Positions 36,233 to 48,187 of a stretch of DNA of 64,000 bases are shown in pieces. The notes under the pieces are model-generated. The model was given only the letters and a program-made list of their open reading frames with translations, did not search any database and was not told where the DNA came from. Origin of the DNA: Himantopus leucocephalus (lineage: Eukaryota > Chordata > Aves > Charadriiformes > Recurvirostridae); contig RSEF01000002.1 of assembly GCA_003993805.1 (NCBI GenBank), positions 9,430,667 through 9,494,666 on the forward strand. Direction: 5' to 3'. The translations under genes and the position numbers were made by a program. The first letter of the stretch is position 1, and each line of letters begins with the position of its first letter.

Positions 36233-36287
36233 GCTTTTCTACTTGCTTTTCTACATGCTTTTCTACTTACTGTGAGCTTTTCTACTT
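36233..36287 (+). repeat. 12-bp minisatellite, 3 copies plus one
   Basis: GCTTTTCTACTT occurs at 36233-36244, 36257-36268 and 36276-36287, and GCTTTTCTACAT at 36245-36256. A 7-base spacer (ACTGTGA) separates the third tandem copy from the last. In one frame it reads as a repeated CFST peptide, but no gene is supported. Confidence 0.9.
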
Positions 36288-36769
36288 TCTTCCTGTCCAT
36301 CCCACTTCTTTGTTGCAGCCCCTACAAAAACCTGCCTTGCCTATCTTTCCAGCTTTTCTATTCTTCAGAGAGCTCATTCTTTCCTGCTTCAAAAAATTCA
36401 GACTTTGCATTCAACCTTTTTCACACCTCTGTCAATACCATTCTCTGTGCTCTTGCCTATGATTTCTCCAGCTTCCTTTGAAGCCAGCCAAATCCATTTC
36501 CCCGCATGTCCGTGTTGTTATTTTCTCTTTGATACGCAGAATTCTGGTCTATATATTTCTATTCCTTGTGACTTAATCCCTTATTTACTATCTATTTCTG
36601 ACATGCACATTTCCGGGAACTAGCTCACAAGCCTTATGTAGAAAGCTATAGATGCATAGCAGTGTTTATGTTAGCATAAAAAATAATTAGGTAGACTAGG
36701 GGGGAAAAAAAGTCTCTGTCAGTTCAAATGTTACTTCTTCCTTTCACTCCGTTCTTGGTTTGCATGCAG

Positions 36770-36862
36770 TCTCAGATAATAAGCTCTTTAGACAATCTAA
36801 TTAAAAATATTTGTACAGCACCTTACACCAGATAGAGCACAGGGGCTATGGTCAGCCTTGCC
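36770..36862 (+). repeat. Ancient amniote interspersed repeat remnant (sense copy)
   Basis: The order TAAGCTCTTTAGACAATCTA, ATTTGTACAGCACCTTACAC and CAGGGGCTATGGTCAGCC follows the remembered consensus 'taagctctttggggca...tttgtacagcacctagcacaatggggccctggtc'. It is the same family as the minus copy at 9561-9677. High divergence indicates an old insertion, possibly predating birds. Confidence 0.55.
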
Positions 36863-36989
36863 CATGAGCAGGATCAGGAGCTGTCTGCGTGCCTCCAGCA
36901 GTCAGAGGATCTGCTCATTTCCCCAGTGGCAAATCGAGCTGTTCTCTGTTTACAATGATTTGAATCAAAGTTGAATTTGGCCCAAATTT

Positions 36990-37400
36990 TAGCAAAACGT
37001 TCTTCCCAAAGTATCACAGTGAAGTCAACACTCTTATTGTTTCCTGCTGTGTCTTTATTTGCATGTTAATGGCAGATTATTGTTGTCTTTTCCAGTGTAC
37101 TTCCCCAGAGACCTTATGCATGTTTTTATTGATTAGTTCCTCTTCATTTAACATTTAAATGGATATTTTCAAATTGGTGCAAAATTATAATAGTGTGTTT
37201 GCTCAAGGCATTTAACTGTGGCATTAGCAGAGTCATCCAAGTCTGCTGATTATGCATGCTCTGTACAAAAGAGTTTAAGGACTGCAGTGCAGACCTGCAA
37301 TTAGGTCTGAGTTACATAAGCAAATGAATCCGGGGCCAAAAGCACCCATCATCTCATTTCTCTTCCTCAAATGTTAATGCAGGTAAAGCATGAAAGTAGA
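36990..37400. promoter_or_regulatory. Candidate conserved non-coding element with octamer site
   Basis: The segment contains a perfect octamer ATTTGCAT (37057-37064) next to GTTAATGG. It also has TTATGCATG, CATTTAACATTTAAATGG, ATTATGCATGCTC and GCAATTAGG-type sites over about 400 bases without simple repeats. POU and homeodomain factors recognise such sites. Whether it acts as an enhancer is inference; conservation would decide. Confidence 0.35.
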
Positions 37401-40400
37401 AAGTACACGTTAATGTAAGAAGAAAATAAAACTGAGTTTATAGTCTTAAGAAAGTTCGTAAACTTTTTTCAGTATATATGAATGTTATATCTTATACATT
37501 ATCTAAGTTATCTCTTTCTGTTGTTGGAGAAACTTCGGAGTGGAAGCTCTTCAAAAATGAGGTTTTATTAGGTGAGCATGCATATCCTTAGTGTATGTAG
37601 TAGTAAAAATTTTGGCTATGTGAACATCCACTGTAATGACAGGTTTGCATCTTTGCGTGGGCTGCAGTCTCACTGTATTACACAAAACTCATCCAGCATC
37701 CTCAGTATCTAAGTAGAAGAAGGTTTCAGCAAGTTACATTTTATTTATATAGTGCTTTTTGGGGGGCATGTAGGGAACATTTATGGGATCTATTGGTCTT
37801 GCAAATTGGCTTTCTTCATTGTTTCTACAGGGCGAGCAGAAACAATACTGTTTCTCAGTTGGTTCTGAGAGGCCTGAAGATACGGTCATGCCTTGTTCCT
37901 TCGGAGTTCATCACACTTCTAGCCAGTGCTCTTAAATCGTCCAGGGCCCCATTGGGTGCCTGCTAGCAGATCCCAGCTGGCAGTCCTAACCTGTTGGAAG
38001 CACAAGTGACACAATAGACATTTTCACAAAAGACAAACCCAGCTTTTCTGGATTAATTCAGCTTCATTAGTTGTGTTAGACCTTACAGACTCCTGTAGTC
38101 TTTTTTTCTACAATGTTTGTCTTCTTTTTCCTGCGCTAAGGTGCAATAAATATAACTATTCTGCTAAACAGCTGCTCAGTTCTGCCCAAAAGGTCCTTCA
38201 GGGCTGAGCACTGCATCCTGCTTGGAAAGCATCCTGGTGCTTGGGAGAGAAGGTGCTACCTCTGTGGATAATGTTCTGTTCGTGTGCTTCTTACCTCACA
38301 GTATGTTTTGCCACTAATGTTTAAGCAGATTGTGTATCTGAAACTAGATTGTGAACAATCCTACAGTCATGACAGAATAGGCTCTTTGTGGACAATAGAG
38401 GGAAATTCATAGTTCACATGTTGTTGAGGAGTTAAATGGTAAAGCTCTGAGTGATCTCTGGGTGGGATGGACGCACTGTGTATGAACAGCCTACGCAGGT
38501 AACTGCCTCGTGGCGCAAAATAGAGGTTTTCACCCAATTCTGTGGAATTGGTGGAGCTTATACTAGAAAAGTTTTGTACGAAGAAAACCAATTCAGATTT
38601 CAAATAAAGACTTAGCATATGTCTGTTAAAACTGACATATTCCTTGAATGTCTAATCTAATGTCCTTTAAGACCGAAATTTTAATGCACTGTGATTATTT
38701 CACAGGGTGCATTTGTATTTGTTAGGACACTTAAATGACAGAATGTCAGTCCGTCTTTTGTGGCTGTAAGGAAAAGTGTCCAGAGTCCTTCCTGGACTGG
38801 GCTGTTCAGGAACCAGCAGCCGAAGGAAGGCGAGAGGTCCCAGCTGGTGCTCCACAGACCCTTGTGTCAAGGAAGGAGGCAAACGCAGAGCTGGAGTCCT
38901 TCCTGTGGCAGGTGTCTGCTCTTCAAGAGGACATTATGGATCTCTTCCCTTTAGGCATTATAGAAGAGTCTGTTAAAGTTGGTTTAAAACAGTCAGACCG
39001 AGTATGTAACATAGCTAAAGCCCAGAAAACCGGGGCGCTGAAACTGTGCTCTAGCTGGTTACTGTGGCACAAAATCACACATTGCTTACGGAACCTGAAA
39101 TTACGTAAGGTTTGGTTACAGGTAGAGTTTTTGCCTCCAACTCTGCATTTCCTGGCTGTTGTCAGCTTAAAACAAGCCCTAATGTTATTTTAATGTAGTT
39201 TAGTGTGTGGATTGCATCAAAGTAGGTTATATATTGATTGCTCAAACCTCAAAGCTCTGGAGGTAAATCTCTACTGAGAAGTGTCAGAACTTCAGTTAAT
39301 ACACGTATTGATAGGCACAAGATGTCACTATTGTGCTTACTGCAGAGATAACATTTGTGCTGAAATTTTAATGCCCATAATGTTTAGCCTTTCTAGGCTA
39401 TGGCAAGCTAATCAAAGAACCTTCTCGGGTATATAAATCACTGCACACTACTGAAAATTGTAGACAAGATAAATCAAGATTTTCGATCAATTCGGTCTTC
39501 AATCATTTCCAGCGGCACAGAAAATATAATCCATGTTGTACTTAGAGTTTGATAGCATGGAGATGTTTAACATCAAGGCTAGAGATTAACAGTGACAAGT
39601 TATATTGTGGAGAATGTGAAAGGGTGTTTAGACTGAAATATTAATTTCTAGATTGATGTAGAACTCCATAATTGAGGCCATAAATCAGTGCTAAAATCAG
39701 ATGGATTATGCACCATCTAAGCGAATACTCTAGGTCAACATGTTCAAAAACTAGTCCATGTTTTCAAAATCTGGAAATTAATGTAGGAAGGTGAATCTGG
39801 TTTTGCACAATGTATTGTATTCGCAAACTTTGGTAGTGTTCACCACAAAAGAAGAAAAGTGGTTTTTTTCCTCTTCATTTTCACAGACTCTTTCTTTTCT
39901 TTTGAAGACTTATGAAGTGTTTTATTAAAAGATCTGTATCTAATCAATAAAGGAGGTGGTTTATTTGTAATGAACACCCTATTGTGTAGTTCAGTCTCTT
40001 TTGCTGTTTGTGAGTTATCTGCGTATAGTTTTTGACCTTCAACATTTGTATGTTATATAGAAAGATTTATGTGAATACATTCCAGCCTATGAGCTGCACT
40101 TACCTTGAAATCAGAGTTTATCAGTATCTGCTGTTTATTCTGCATGATTGGTCACCAAGGGCATGTGGTATTTTTTTTTTTTTTCACTTTCTGTGCTGAA
40201 AACCACAGAAAGCTTTTAAGCTGGAGCTACTCCTGCCTGGGAATTTAAGTCCACAGTGGATAATGATGTACAGAATAATCATTATATAGTTGAAGTCTTC
40301 TCCAGTATCAATAATAGAGGCGTGTCCAGGGTAGGCATTTTCAGTGATACCTGGAAAGGAAAAGTGTATTTTTTTTTTATAAAAACCCTGTTTTCACAAA

Positions 40401-40500
40401 GGAATTTCATGCACATTTGCCAGCGGAGGGTTGCATTGGTAAATTGCCCCACATTCAGGGTCTAACTTGTCTCACAACTGTTATTTTCTCTTAAAGTAGG
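37401..40500. other. Non-coding DNA with one 152-codon unassigned frame
   Basis: I see no supported gene. The plus-strand frame 38735-39193 is one of the longest in the window, but no domain, signal peptide or splice-flanked structure is recognised in it. It overlaps other frames, and no promoter or poly-A context marks it. TTATTTATATAGTGCTTTTT at 37741-37760 recalls the start of an old amniote repeat, but the match is short. A 14-T run lies at 40171-40184. Confidence 0.6.
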
Positions 40501-40523
40501 TGGGATGTGGGTAGCTGGTCAGA

Positions 40524-40542
40524 ACTACATTTCCCAAAATAC
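40524..40542 (+). promoter_or_regulatory. ZNF143/THAP11 (Staf)-like site 1
   Basis: ACTACATTTCCCAAAATAC resembles the Staf/ZNF143 consensus ACTACAATTCCCAGAATGC, with differences in the last bases. It is weaker than the partner site at 40599-40617, which points the opposite way about 56 bases downstream. Confidence 0.5.
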
Positions 40543-40598
40543 AGTTCATCTAAAAAAAAAATAAATAGAAAACTGCTGCTAGTGTGAGCTGCGAAGTG

Positions 40599-40617
40599 GC
40601 ATGCTGGGAGTTGTAGT
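40599..40617 (-). promoter_or_regulatory. ZNF143/THAP11 (Staf) consensus site 2
   Basis: On the minus strand this reads ACTACAACTCCCAGCATGC, an essentially perfect match to the long ZNF143/THAP11 motif. In vertebrates this motif marks promoters and some chromatin loop anchors. It is followed on the minus strand by CACTTCGCAG, and on the plus-strand side by a GGCGGG box and a CATAAAAA stretch. No coding exon is visible nearby, so it may serve a non-coding transcript or an anchor. Confidence 0.75.
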
Positions 40618-41867
40618 GTTGGCGGGCAAAGCAGCTGCATAAAAACCCAAGAGTGGCTGTACATAGTGTTTTATCAGTGTAATTGCTTTGGGTTACCCTG
40701 TGAAAGACTTTTGGCCAAGTAATCTCTATTAGCATTATTTTTGTCAATGGGAAAAAACCCATGCGTTCAGAGATTTCGAGTGCTTCATTTCCCTTCATGT
40801 TACAGGTGGCTCTCCAAAACTGATGGAGCGAAATGGTTCACTGCTCTGGCTGGACAAGAGGAACAATGCATCGTGGTTTTGGCATGATCCATTTTGGACA
40901 GATTAGAAAATACTCTGCTAATTAGGGGAATTCCAGGCATGTACAGGAAGCATATTTCAATAACCTACGATTATGTTGGGTTTCATGTAAAGCTATTTGT
41001 TTGACTGCCAAAGCGTTTTATGGTGGGATGCCAACTGTAATATATTCAGAACACAAGCTAAAAAAAACCCTCCAAACTTTGATGCTTGATGAGTTCATAG
41101 GATGGGAACATGAAGACAAAGAACCTTGAAAACCTCAACATGAATAATTAAGGTAAATAGACAGACTGTTCTGTATTGTGATTAAAACATAAGGAACTTT
41201 TGGGCATTACATAGCTATCTAGAAATTCAAAACTTCTTAAAACAAAAGCATGTACTGTAGTATCTCTATTATCTAACTATTACACTACACAGTTTATTAT
41301 GAGTTGTCTTACTTGCCTCTCCTTTGTGGAAGGAGCGCGTTGCCATTCCAGCATTATTTCCAGCCTCAGAGAATTACTTGCATCCTTTGAAAATCCATCG
41401 AAGTAAAAGTCACTGCCATGTTAAAGTTTTCAAAAGAATACTTGATAGTTTATAGGCGTGGAGCAAAAAATATAACAAATTATATTTTTGAGTATATGAT
41501 ATGCATTTAGGAGTATATAGCAGAGTTTTGTAACTACCAAAACCTGTAAGTTCATTGGTAACTGAATCTATGCCAGAGTATGCAAAGCTCTTACAGAGCA
41601 GCGAGATTTTGACAAATGGTTGTAGGAGAAAAAAAAAAAGTGAAAAAATAAGAGGAGTGAGACAATAAGCCACATTGTTGTCGGATGCTGAAAGAGCACG
41701 TACAATAAGCAACATGCCCGTGACTCCCAGAAACAGAGCTGGCATTTCTTAAAACCACCAGTGGTGGGTAAGGACTGGCTGGAGCCTGAGTCCTGGCATT
41801 GCTATTTCAAGTCCAGGTTTTAAAACCCTTGAAAACAGTTTGGGGCAAAAGCCCAGGCCTGGCTGTG

Positions 41868-42272
41868 ATCGCTATCGCTGCCTGCCGAGAACCTTCCAGG
41901 TTGGGTGCACCTGGGTGAACGCAGCTTTTCTGAGCCGCTTGCCAGGCGCTGCTCCCGCCCCGCTCCAGCAGGCGCCCGGGGAACTGCCGCAGCCTGTAAA
42001 GCCCGAGAGCGAGCTGCGGAGAGGCAACAGGACCGCGGAAAATCGGTGAATTCCCCCGTGCTTTGGTTTTTGGAGGCTGGGACAGAGGTGATTGCCAGGT
42101 CTGCATGTGTCAGGGCTTCTTCTGACCTTTCCCAGGGCTGGCTGGAATAGCCTCCGCCCCAGGATGGGAGCAATCCCCCGCACGAGTCAGCCGGCGCGGC
42201 ACTCCAGGCGTATGTCAGAAATAAAAGAGTGCAACAGCATCTGCACCCCCGCTCTCCCCCTGGGCCCGGCAT
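41868..42272. promoter_or_regulatory. CpG-rich island-like block
   Basis: This stretch is markedly GC-rich, with many CpG dinucleotides (for example GCCCGAGAGCGAGCTGCGG, ACCGCGGAAAATCGG and GCCGGCGCGGC), in contrast to the AT-rich surroundings. Such blocks usually mark promoters or constitutively unmethylated regulatory DNA. The overlapping open frames on both strands (up to 150 codons) are typical by-products of GC-rich DNA and show no domain. It lies 1.3 kb from the ZNF143 motif pair. Confidence 0.6.
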
Positions 42273-44825
42273 AATGAGTGTGGCCAGGGAAGGAGGGTGT
42301 GGTGTCAGCCAGCTGCCGAATTAATTAATTGGGAGCTGGAAATACATGGAGTGACTCAAGGGCTGCTTTGGGGTGCGCGCTGGGGGATGGATTTGACACT
42401 GACCAGAGCCAAGGAGCCACAGGCTGGGCTGATAGCAGCTGGTATGCCCTTCTGAGGTGACCTTCTGAGATACCGCTGAGGGCCTGGCTCCCAAAATAGT
42501 TTTAATAGGCTGCAAATTTTGGTTGTTGTTAATTGCTTTGTTTATAATCCAAATCTGTGGGGCCGTTTTGTTTTAATGAATCCGTTGTCAAACTGCAGCT
42601 AAAACGTTAGTCTGATGTCCGTTTTCGTTGCCTCTGCCTGGGATGTGGTGTAAAAATGTAAATAGCTATTTCCTTTCTCCAGCGAAGGAACTGCAGGATC
42701 TGTGGAGAGCAGGACTGTACAATAACAGCAATATTGGGACTAAAAGACAGAAGAGGAGTCTGCAGCGTTGCGTCTCCCTCCTGCTTCTGTCGCAAACTTT
42801 TGGTTTAGTCTTAGTGAAATCCTTTGAGCTCTGTTTAGCTCCTTTCCCCCCACGTGTGTAAAGGCTGATCTTTGGAATTACAAACCGCAGAGGTATAATA
42901 AGGCATATTCTTCTCATGTCAAGCCCTCCAAGAGAAGGTGCTATGGGAAATGACGGCGATAATTTTTATTTTATTGTGTCATTCAGCACCTAGCATCGGA
43001 AAAAATCTGCTGCTCCAGTTTTGCTCTCTGCAGAGGTTGAATCTCTGGCACAGGGATGAAACAAATTCCTAGATAGATGCATAATCACGCCGAGATAGAG
43101 CTCACCATAGCCAGAATGTGCGTTTGTTGTTTTAACCTGGAGGGCCGTGCTGGTTCACCCGCGAGGACTGCAGTGGGCTCTCGCGCTGCCCGAGCAGGGT
43201 CATCTGCATTGCAGTGTCTTCAAAGATGGTGAGCAGAGGAGGATGGACAGGGAGATGCGATCTTCTCGTTCTGCTTCTGAGTACTAGGAATACTGTGTTT
43301 GCTCTCCCTTTTAAACGTGCGGTTTCTGATCTGGTGAGGGTTGGAGGCGATGTGTTTGAAACCCCACCGACGGGAGCGCTGACTCTGCTGGCCTGGGCTG
43401 CAAGGGCAGGTCCCACCCTCCGCCTGTCCGCTGGCTCTGCTCCTCCCTGAGGGACTAACAGAGGGGTGGGAGGAGAAACCCTGGCCTTCAGTTCTCCCCC
43501 CTAAAGACAGGTGATTCACATCGCAAAGCTCCTAGAAATGCTCCAAAAATAGGAAGTCACCAGTTCCTTCTGCCCACCTTTTTCCTCTTGTGGAGGTCAC
43601 CCTTCTTGGACGAAGGCTGGGAAAGATGCCTGTGTACCAGCTTCTCAGCACCTGCTTCTGTGGGTTGGGTGTTGTGTGCCATTCATTTCAGCTCAGGCTG
43701 ATGTGCCAGCGTGTAAACAGTGGCCCTCACTTGTCTACAGCCACTGCAGTCTGCCCCTGGCAGAGGAGCCCTGTGGGCAGCTCAGGCTGCCGGTGACAGT
43801 GTCTGAGATTCATAATGTGTGCAGAAATCCCACATATAAAAAAAAATCTCCCTTAGCCAGGATAATGGGGTGGGAGGAGGAAGAGAGAGGTGATGCGATA
43901 ACCCAGATAAAGCCATAAGACAGACAATGCGAAGCCTTTAAAATTAGGGCATGAGAACAAATTTAGTACCTCCGCTTAGAAAAAAACCCACTTCTTTTTA
44001 GAGAACAAGAGCAGCACTGATTGGAATAGTGCAAATTGTGCCAAAGTTGACAAACATGGAAAATTACTCGGTCCTTTTATTTGTTCATGAACCTTGACAA
44101 TGTTTCAGTTCCTATGGAAATGCTCTCTCAGGGATGAAACCCTTCTCATCACGGGAGGGTCATCCAAGGCCGGCTTGGGAGGAGAAGAGGAGGGGTGACT
44201 GGTGGGGATCCTGAGGCCAAATTCGTCCGTGGGCCGCAACAAGGCTGTGGGTTGACCCAAAGCTGGAGAGGACCTGACAGTCAGGTCTGTAATCTGCCCG
44301 ATGACTGAGCCTGTCCTTGGGTGGGTGGAGGTGGGCGAGGGGCACAGGCAGCTCTTGCCGCAGTTCCAGCCACTGACCCTGAACATCTGGGGAGCTGCCA
44401 GGAGCGCGCGCTGCTGGGGCTCTTGAGTCTGAAGTTGTAGCACTTAACTTCCTAGAACATCGTGCGTGTTTGTGTACCTGCAATAGCCATTTATAAATCA
44501 TTTATAATCCTGGCATGCTCCTCAGCCTGCAGATGAAAAGGGAATTTCAATCCAAGATGGGGTTTGCCACGATGTTGCAATAATTGTTCTTTTCTGTGCA
44601 TCATTTCTATAAGGCCCTGTCAGTCAAAAAGTTCAATGTCTTCATTATTCTGTAGGTGCATGTCATGCTTGAGGGGAACACTAGCAGGCTCGGTGTTGGG
44701 ACTTGCCCTGAAACAGCAATAGAGGTAGCTTCACCGAGAATCAACAGAAGCTTATCTGTACTACAGGTCTTTTCTGGAACGTCAAAGTAACATCTTAAGT
44801 TCAGAAGCCCTTAATGAACACACCA

Positions 44826-44917
44826 GACCAAATTCTGCTTCAGAATATGCATGTGCGGCTCCTATTGAAGTAAATGGGCACTCTGCCTGCATCTGAGATA
44901 AGGATCTGGCTTGTAGC
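44826..44917 (+). repeat. Ancient sauropsid palindromic-type repeat remnant
   Basis: GACCAAATTCTGCTTCAGAA, CTATTGAAGTAAATGGGCA and AAGGATCTGGCTT match the vocabulary of a widespread old repeat ('ccaaattctgc...cattgaagtcaatgg...gatctggcc') that I recall from bird and turtle DNA. The family name was not verified. The copy is strongly diverged. Confidence 0.5.
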
Positions 44918-47900
44918 AAAGCTTAAAGAGGTATAGGCTGGGGTTTAATGGACTGTCGCCTACAACAGAATTTATTTTTAAGCTATTTTCAGTTATTTCT
45001 AGTGTTGCAATCGGTGAGCTTTCCTTGTTTTGCTGCTACATCTTCTGCATACCGGTTTAATAAGGTATAGAAATGGAAATGAAGCAATCCAACCAGATAG
45101 TTTATTGTGGTTTCTTTAAGGCAATGTCAGGATATTTTACAAGCTTGCAAAATTACATTTATTACACTCCAATCATCTGGCAGACCATAAACACTCCTGA
45201 ATATTTCTGTTGGAGGAATGGCATTTTTTTTTTAAAACCTAGATAGGGAATATGAGTTTGTTTGAAGAATGAGTGAATTTGCCTCAACATCTTTTCATTT
45301 TCCTTTAATTTGGCCTGTTTGGCCTTTAAAAGCTGTGCCTCCGACATCTGTTTTTTCTTTGCTGACACCATTCAGGCAAGTAATCAAGGACAAGTCTGCC
45401 ATTGCTTTGCGCTGCACTAAACGTGTGTGTATTTGGGTGTGTTTGGAAGTTACAAACCTTTTCCAAGGAGGAAAAACGTTGAGATGTAAGAAAGAAATGA
45501 TGAAACAGGAATAGCAAGGTAACAAATACAGGAAAAACCAAAGGCAGTAAGTCAAAATAATGGAAGTTAAGAAAAGAAAAAAACCCCACACAAATATAGA
45601 TGTTATAATAAGGAAATACATATAAAGAAGCAATATTGAACTCAGAGGTGTGATTCCATTTCCTCTCACAAAACCTAAACACAGGACTTTTTGGGACACC
45701 ATACCTGTGTGGGAAGTGTGACATGGTAATCCTAAGGCAGAAAGTGAGCGTGGAGCCCAGCTCCCGGTCCGATGGTGCTGCATCCTTCCTTTCACGCGTT
45801 TACTTCGGAGGATGCTGATCTTCCTCCTACAGCAGAGGGCTGGTAATTCTGACCCAGGATCAATGTCCAGGGTTCCGGGCCACCACTGAAATGTGCCATT
45901 TAATTACTGTGCAGGCAACTCATAAGCAAATATACTATGCAAATATGCCAAATATGAACAGTCACATATGCTCAAGCCATGGAGAAAGCTAGAGCTAGCA
46001 CAGCCTTTCATATACTTACATTCGGGAGCAGCCTGTGACACGAGTAAATAACAAATGAGCTCTTTCCTAAAGGGGAACACATAGGGGAATGTCAAAATTT
46101 CTTAAAGTTTTTCTTAAATTCAGAGTTTAAGACTTTAGTATAAGTGTGAGCAGGTTTAATGCCACTGTCAGTCTGTGAACATGCCCAGTGTGGAATGGGT
46201 ATTTCTTTGAGACTTAGAATAAATTGTGGTTTTGTGTAGATGCACGCATTTATTGTTTTTGAGCTTTATAATTTATAAATGCATCATGCCCATTACTTTG
46301 ACTTGTTGGAAATACTGCTTCTCCCAGTAAGTTTATAAATTCCTGCTCTACAGCAACAGGGCAGTATATGCATAAAACCTCTGGGGTGGACCCAGTTCTC
46401 GTTGTCTGGGTATGGTTGGGGAATACAAGTGGACAATATTGCAGAAAAGGCTGTGCCAATCGCAAGTAATTGGGCTAATGAGGAGCCAGTGATGAGAAAG
46501 AAGTAGTTCCATCAACAGCAGAATTTATAAGGTCTAATTTATTTCAACTTTTTATCTTGTACAATGAACAGTCCCATCTCTCCGCTCATACAAGCAAAAC
46601 TGGAGCTTTTTCTTCACGGGGGCATCTGAAATATCTCCTTTCTTTTGGCTTCTCTGCTAATACGATTGTGCTGTATCCTTTCTCGCAGCGGGAGCAAAAG
46701 ATTCGTTCAAGGAGCTGTCCTCAGGGTGATTGCCCACGTTCGTGAAGGCATTTCTGAACTTTACATTTTGGAAGCTCTTCTCCTCTTTCAGATAAGATTG
46801 AAATTTTCCAGCAGCTTTCGTGGTCATGAGGAACTGGATAAACATTGTTAACTTAATACACCAAAGTACAGGAAAAGAAGAAGAAAAACCCAAACCGCAG
46901 CAACACAAATTTTTATGAGTCGAAAAAGGTGTGAGGGAAAAACTTTCAAAAATGGCAGAAAAGGGAAGGGTGCTTCATATGCTGGGCTTACAACTTAAAA
47001 TTCTTTAAGGGAAACAAACAGATCTGTGAAAGTGCTGAGAAATAATATCAATGGCTGCCCTGAAATAGCAGGTACACACTGTTTGCAGGAGCCTGAGCTT
47101 GTGCACCCAAGGAAAAAGCACCCAAAATCATTGACTATTTTAGTAACTTTGCTGGGCAGTATCCATAATATTTTTTGTGGTGAAAAGTTGATGTATCAAA
47201 CACACTGTTATACTGAGAGGACCCCATGCCTATTTTGTGATCAGATGGAAAGAGACTGGTGAGCCGTGATTGCGGGAGCTACAGGAGGTGGTAGGTCTGT
47301 ATTTTTCGCTCCAAGGAAGAGACATTTGCGTGCAAGCTTTTATAGAATTGATATTGGCAGACATAAATACACTCAAGTTCTCAGAAGTGTAATCGTAGCA
47401 AGTGAAAGTCTGTTTCAAAATATTTTTAGCATAATTTAAATAGACTGAAAAGCAGGTAAGAGAAACAGTACAAATAAAGGACCTGAGCAGAAAAGCTTTG
47501 CTCATAAAAATATAATAAGGATGATTTAGAAATATGATTATCATTAATAAAATTAAGGGAAACAGAGTTATACGATGAACCTAACACAAAACCAAAGTTA
47601 AAAGGTGCCCAGGCTATTTAACAGATCAGAAAATGTGAGCAAACAAAGATTTTTGTAAGGCGCTAGTATATTCCAGTGAAGACACGGAAAGGAAGACAGG
47701 ACAAACATTGGAAAAAAATCCCTTGTCATCCACTCTCACTGACTTGTGCCTGGCTCTGGTGCATTTTTGAGAGTGATATGGGGTTTCAGTTACGGGAAGT
47801 TTTGTCCCACTTATTTTTCTGTTAATGTTTCCAATACAACCAGCACAAGTTCTTGCAAGGACCGTCAGTCCTAAGTCAAGTACTGTTACCTGCTTGACAG

Positions 47901-48166
47901 CTTAATATTCCCAGGCCTGGGACTTCTGCCAGGAGAACATATGAGTGAAGTGGGGACAAGGATATTTGTTATTCATCCATGCAGAAAGTATTTCCATCAG
48001 AACTTCACAAACTGAAAGCAAAATTAAAAGAAAAGGAGGTATTAGGGAGATAGAAAGGGTAGGTGAACTAGTCAAGAGGATTTTAAGAATGATTGTATTG
48101 AGTATAGAAATTTTTGTTTTCGGTTCTTCAAGGTCTGTGATACCTGAAAAAACTGGGAAAAATGCC

Positions 48167-48187
48167 TTTTTTTTTTTTTTTTTTTTT
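48167..48187 (+). repeat. 21-bp poly-T run
   Basis: An uninterrupted T homopolymer. It could be the antisense poly-A tail of a retroposed sequence, but no parent sequence is recognised upstream on the minus strand. Confidence 0.9.

Larger units (their letters stand above)
19240..36769. other. Long AT-rich non-coding stretch
   Basis: No supported gene in about 17.5 kb. It holds a 20-bp tandem duplication (19587-19626), a possible old repeat (20640-20876), several short hairpins (21724-21755, 24606-24624, 27315-27336), a TA/TG microsatellite (28286-28318) and an A-run near 31009. It also holds TAAT-rich stretches at 27590-27790 and 28700-28900 that look like conserved non-coding DNA, and a poly-T run with one N (34735-34754). 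Frames of 120-140 codons, such as those near 24000, 25315 and 33976, have no domain and look random. Confidence 0.65.

Noticed and set aside
38735..39193. 152-codon plus-strand open frame
   Set aside because: No recognisable domain, no promoter or splice context, and overlapping frames in the other registers; a chance frame in a modestly GC-rich patch.
41820..42272. 150-codon minus-strand frame and several others in the CpG-rich block
   Set aside because: GC-rich DNA is poor in stop codons. Frames are open on both strands at once and contain no domain.
45295..45795. 166-codon minus-strand frame rich in hydrophobic residues
   Set aside because: Hydrophobicity comes from the A-rich plus strand read in reverse. 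Membrane-like runs of this kind are expected by chance, and no conserved motif is present.
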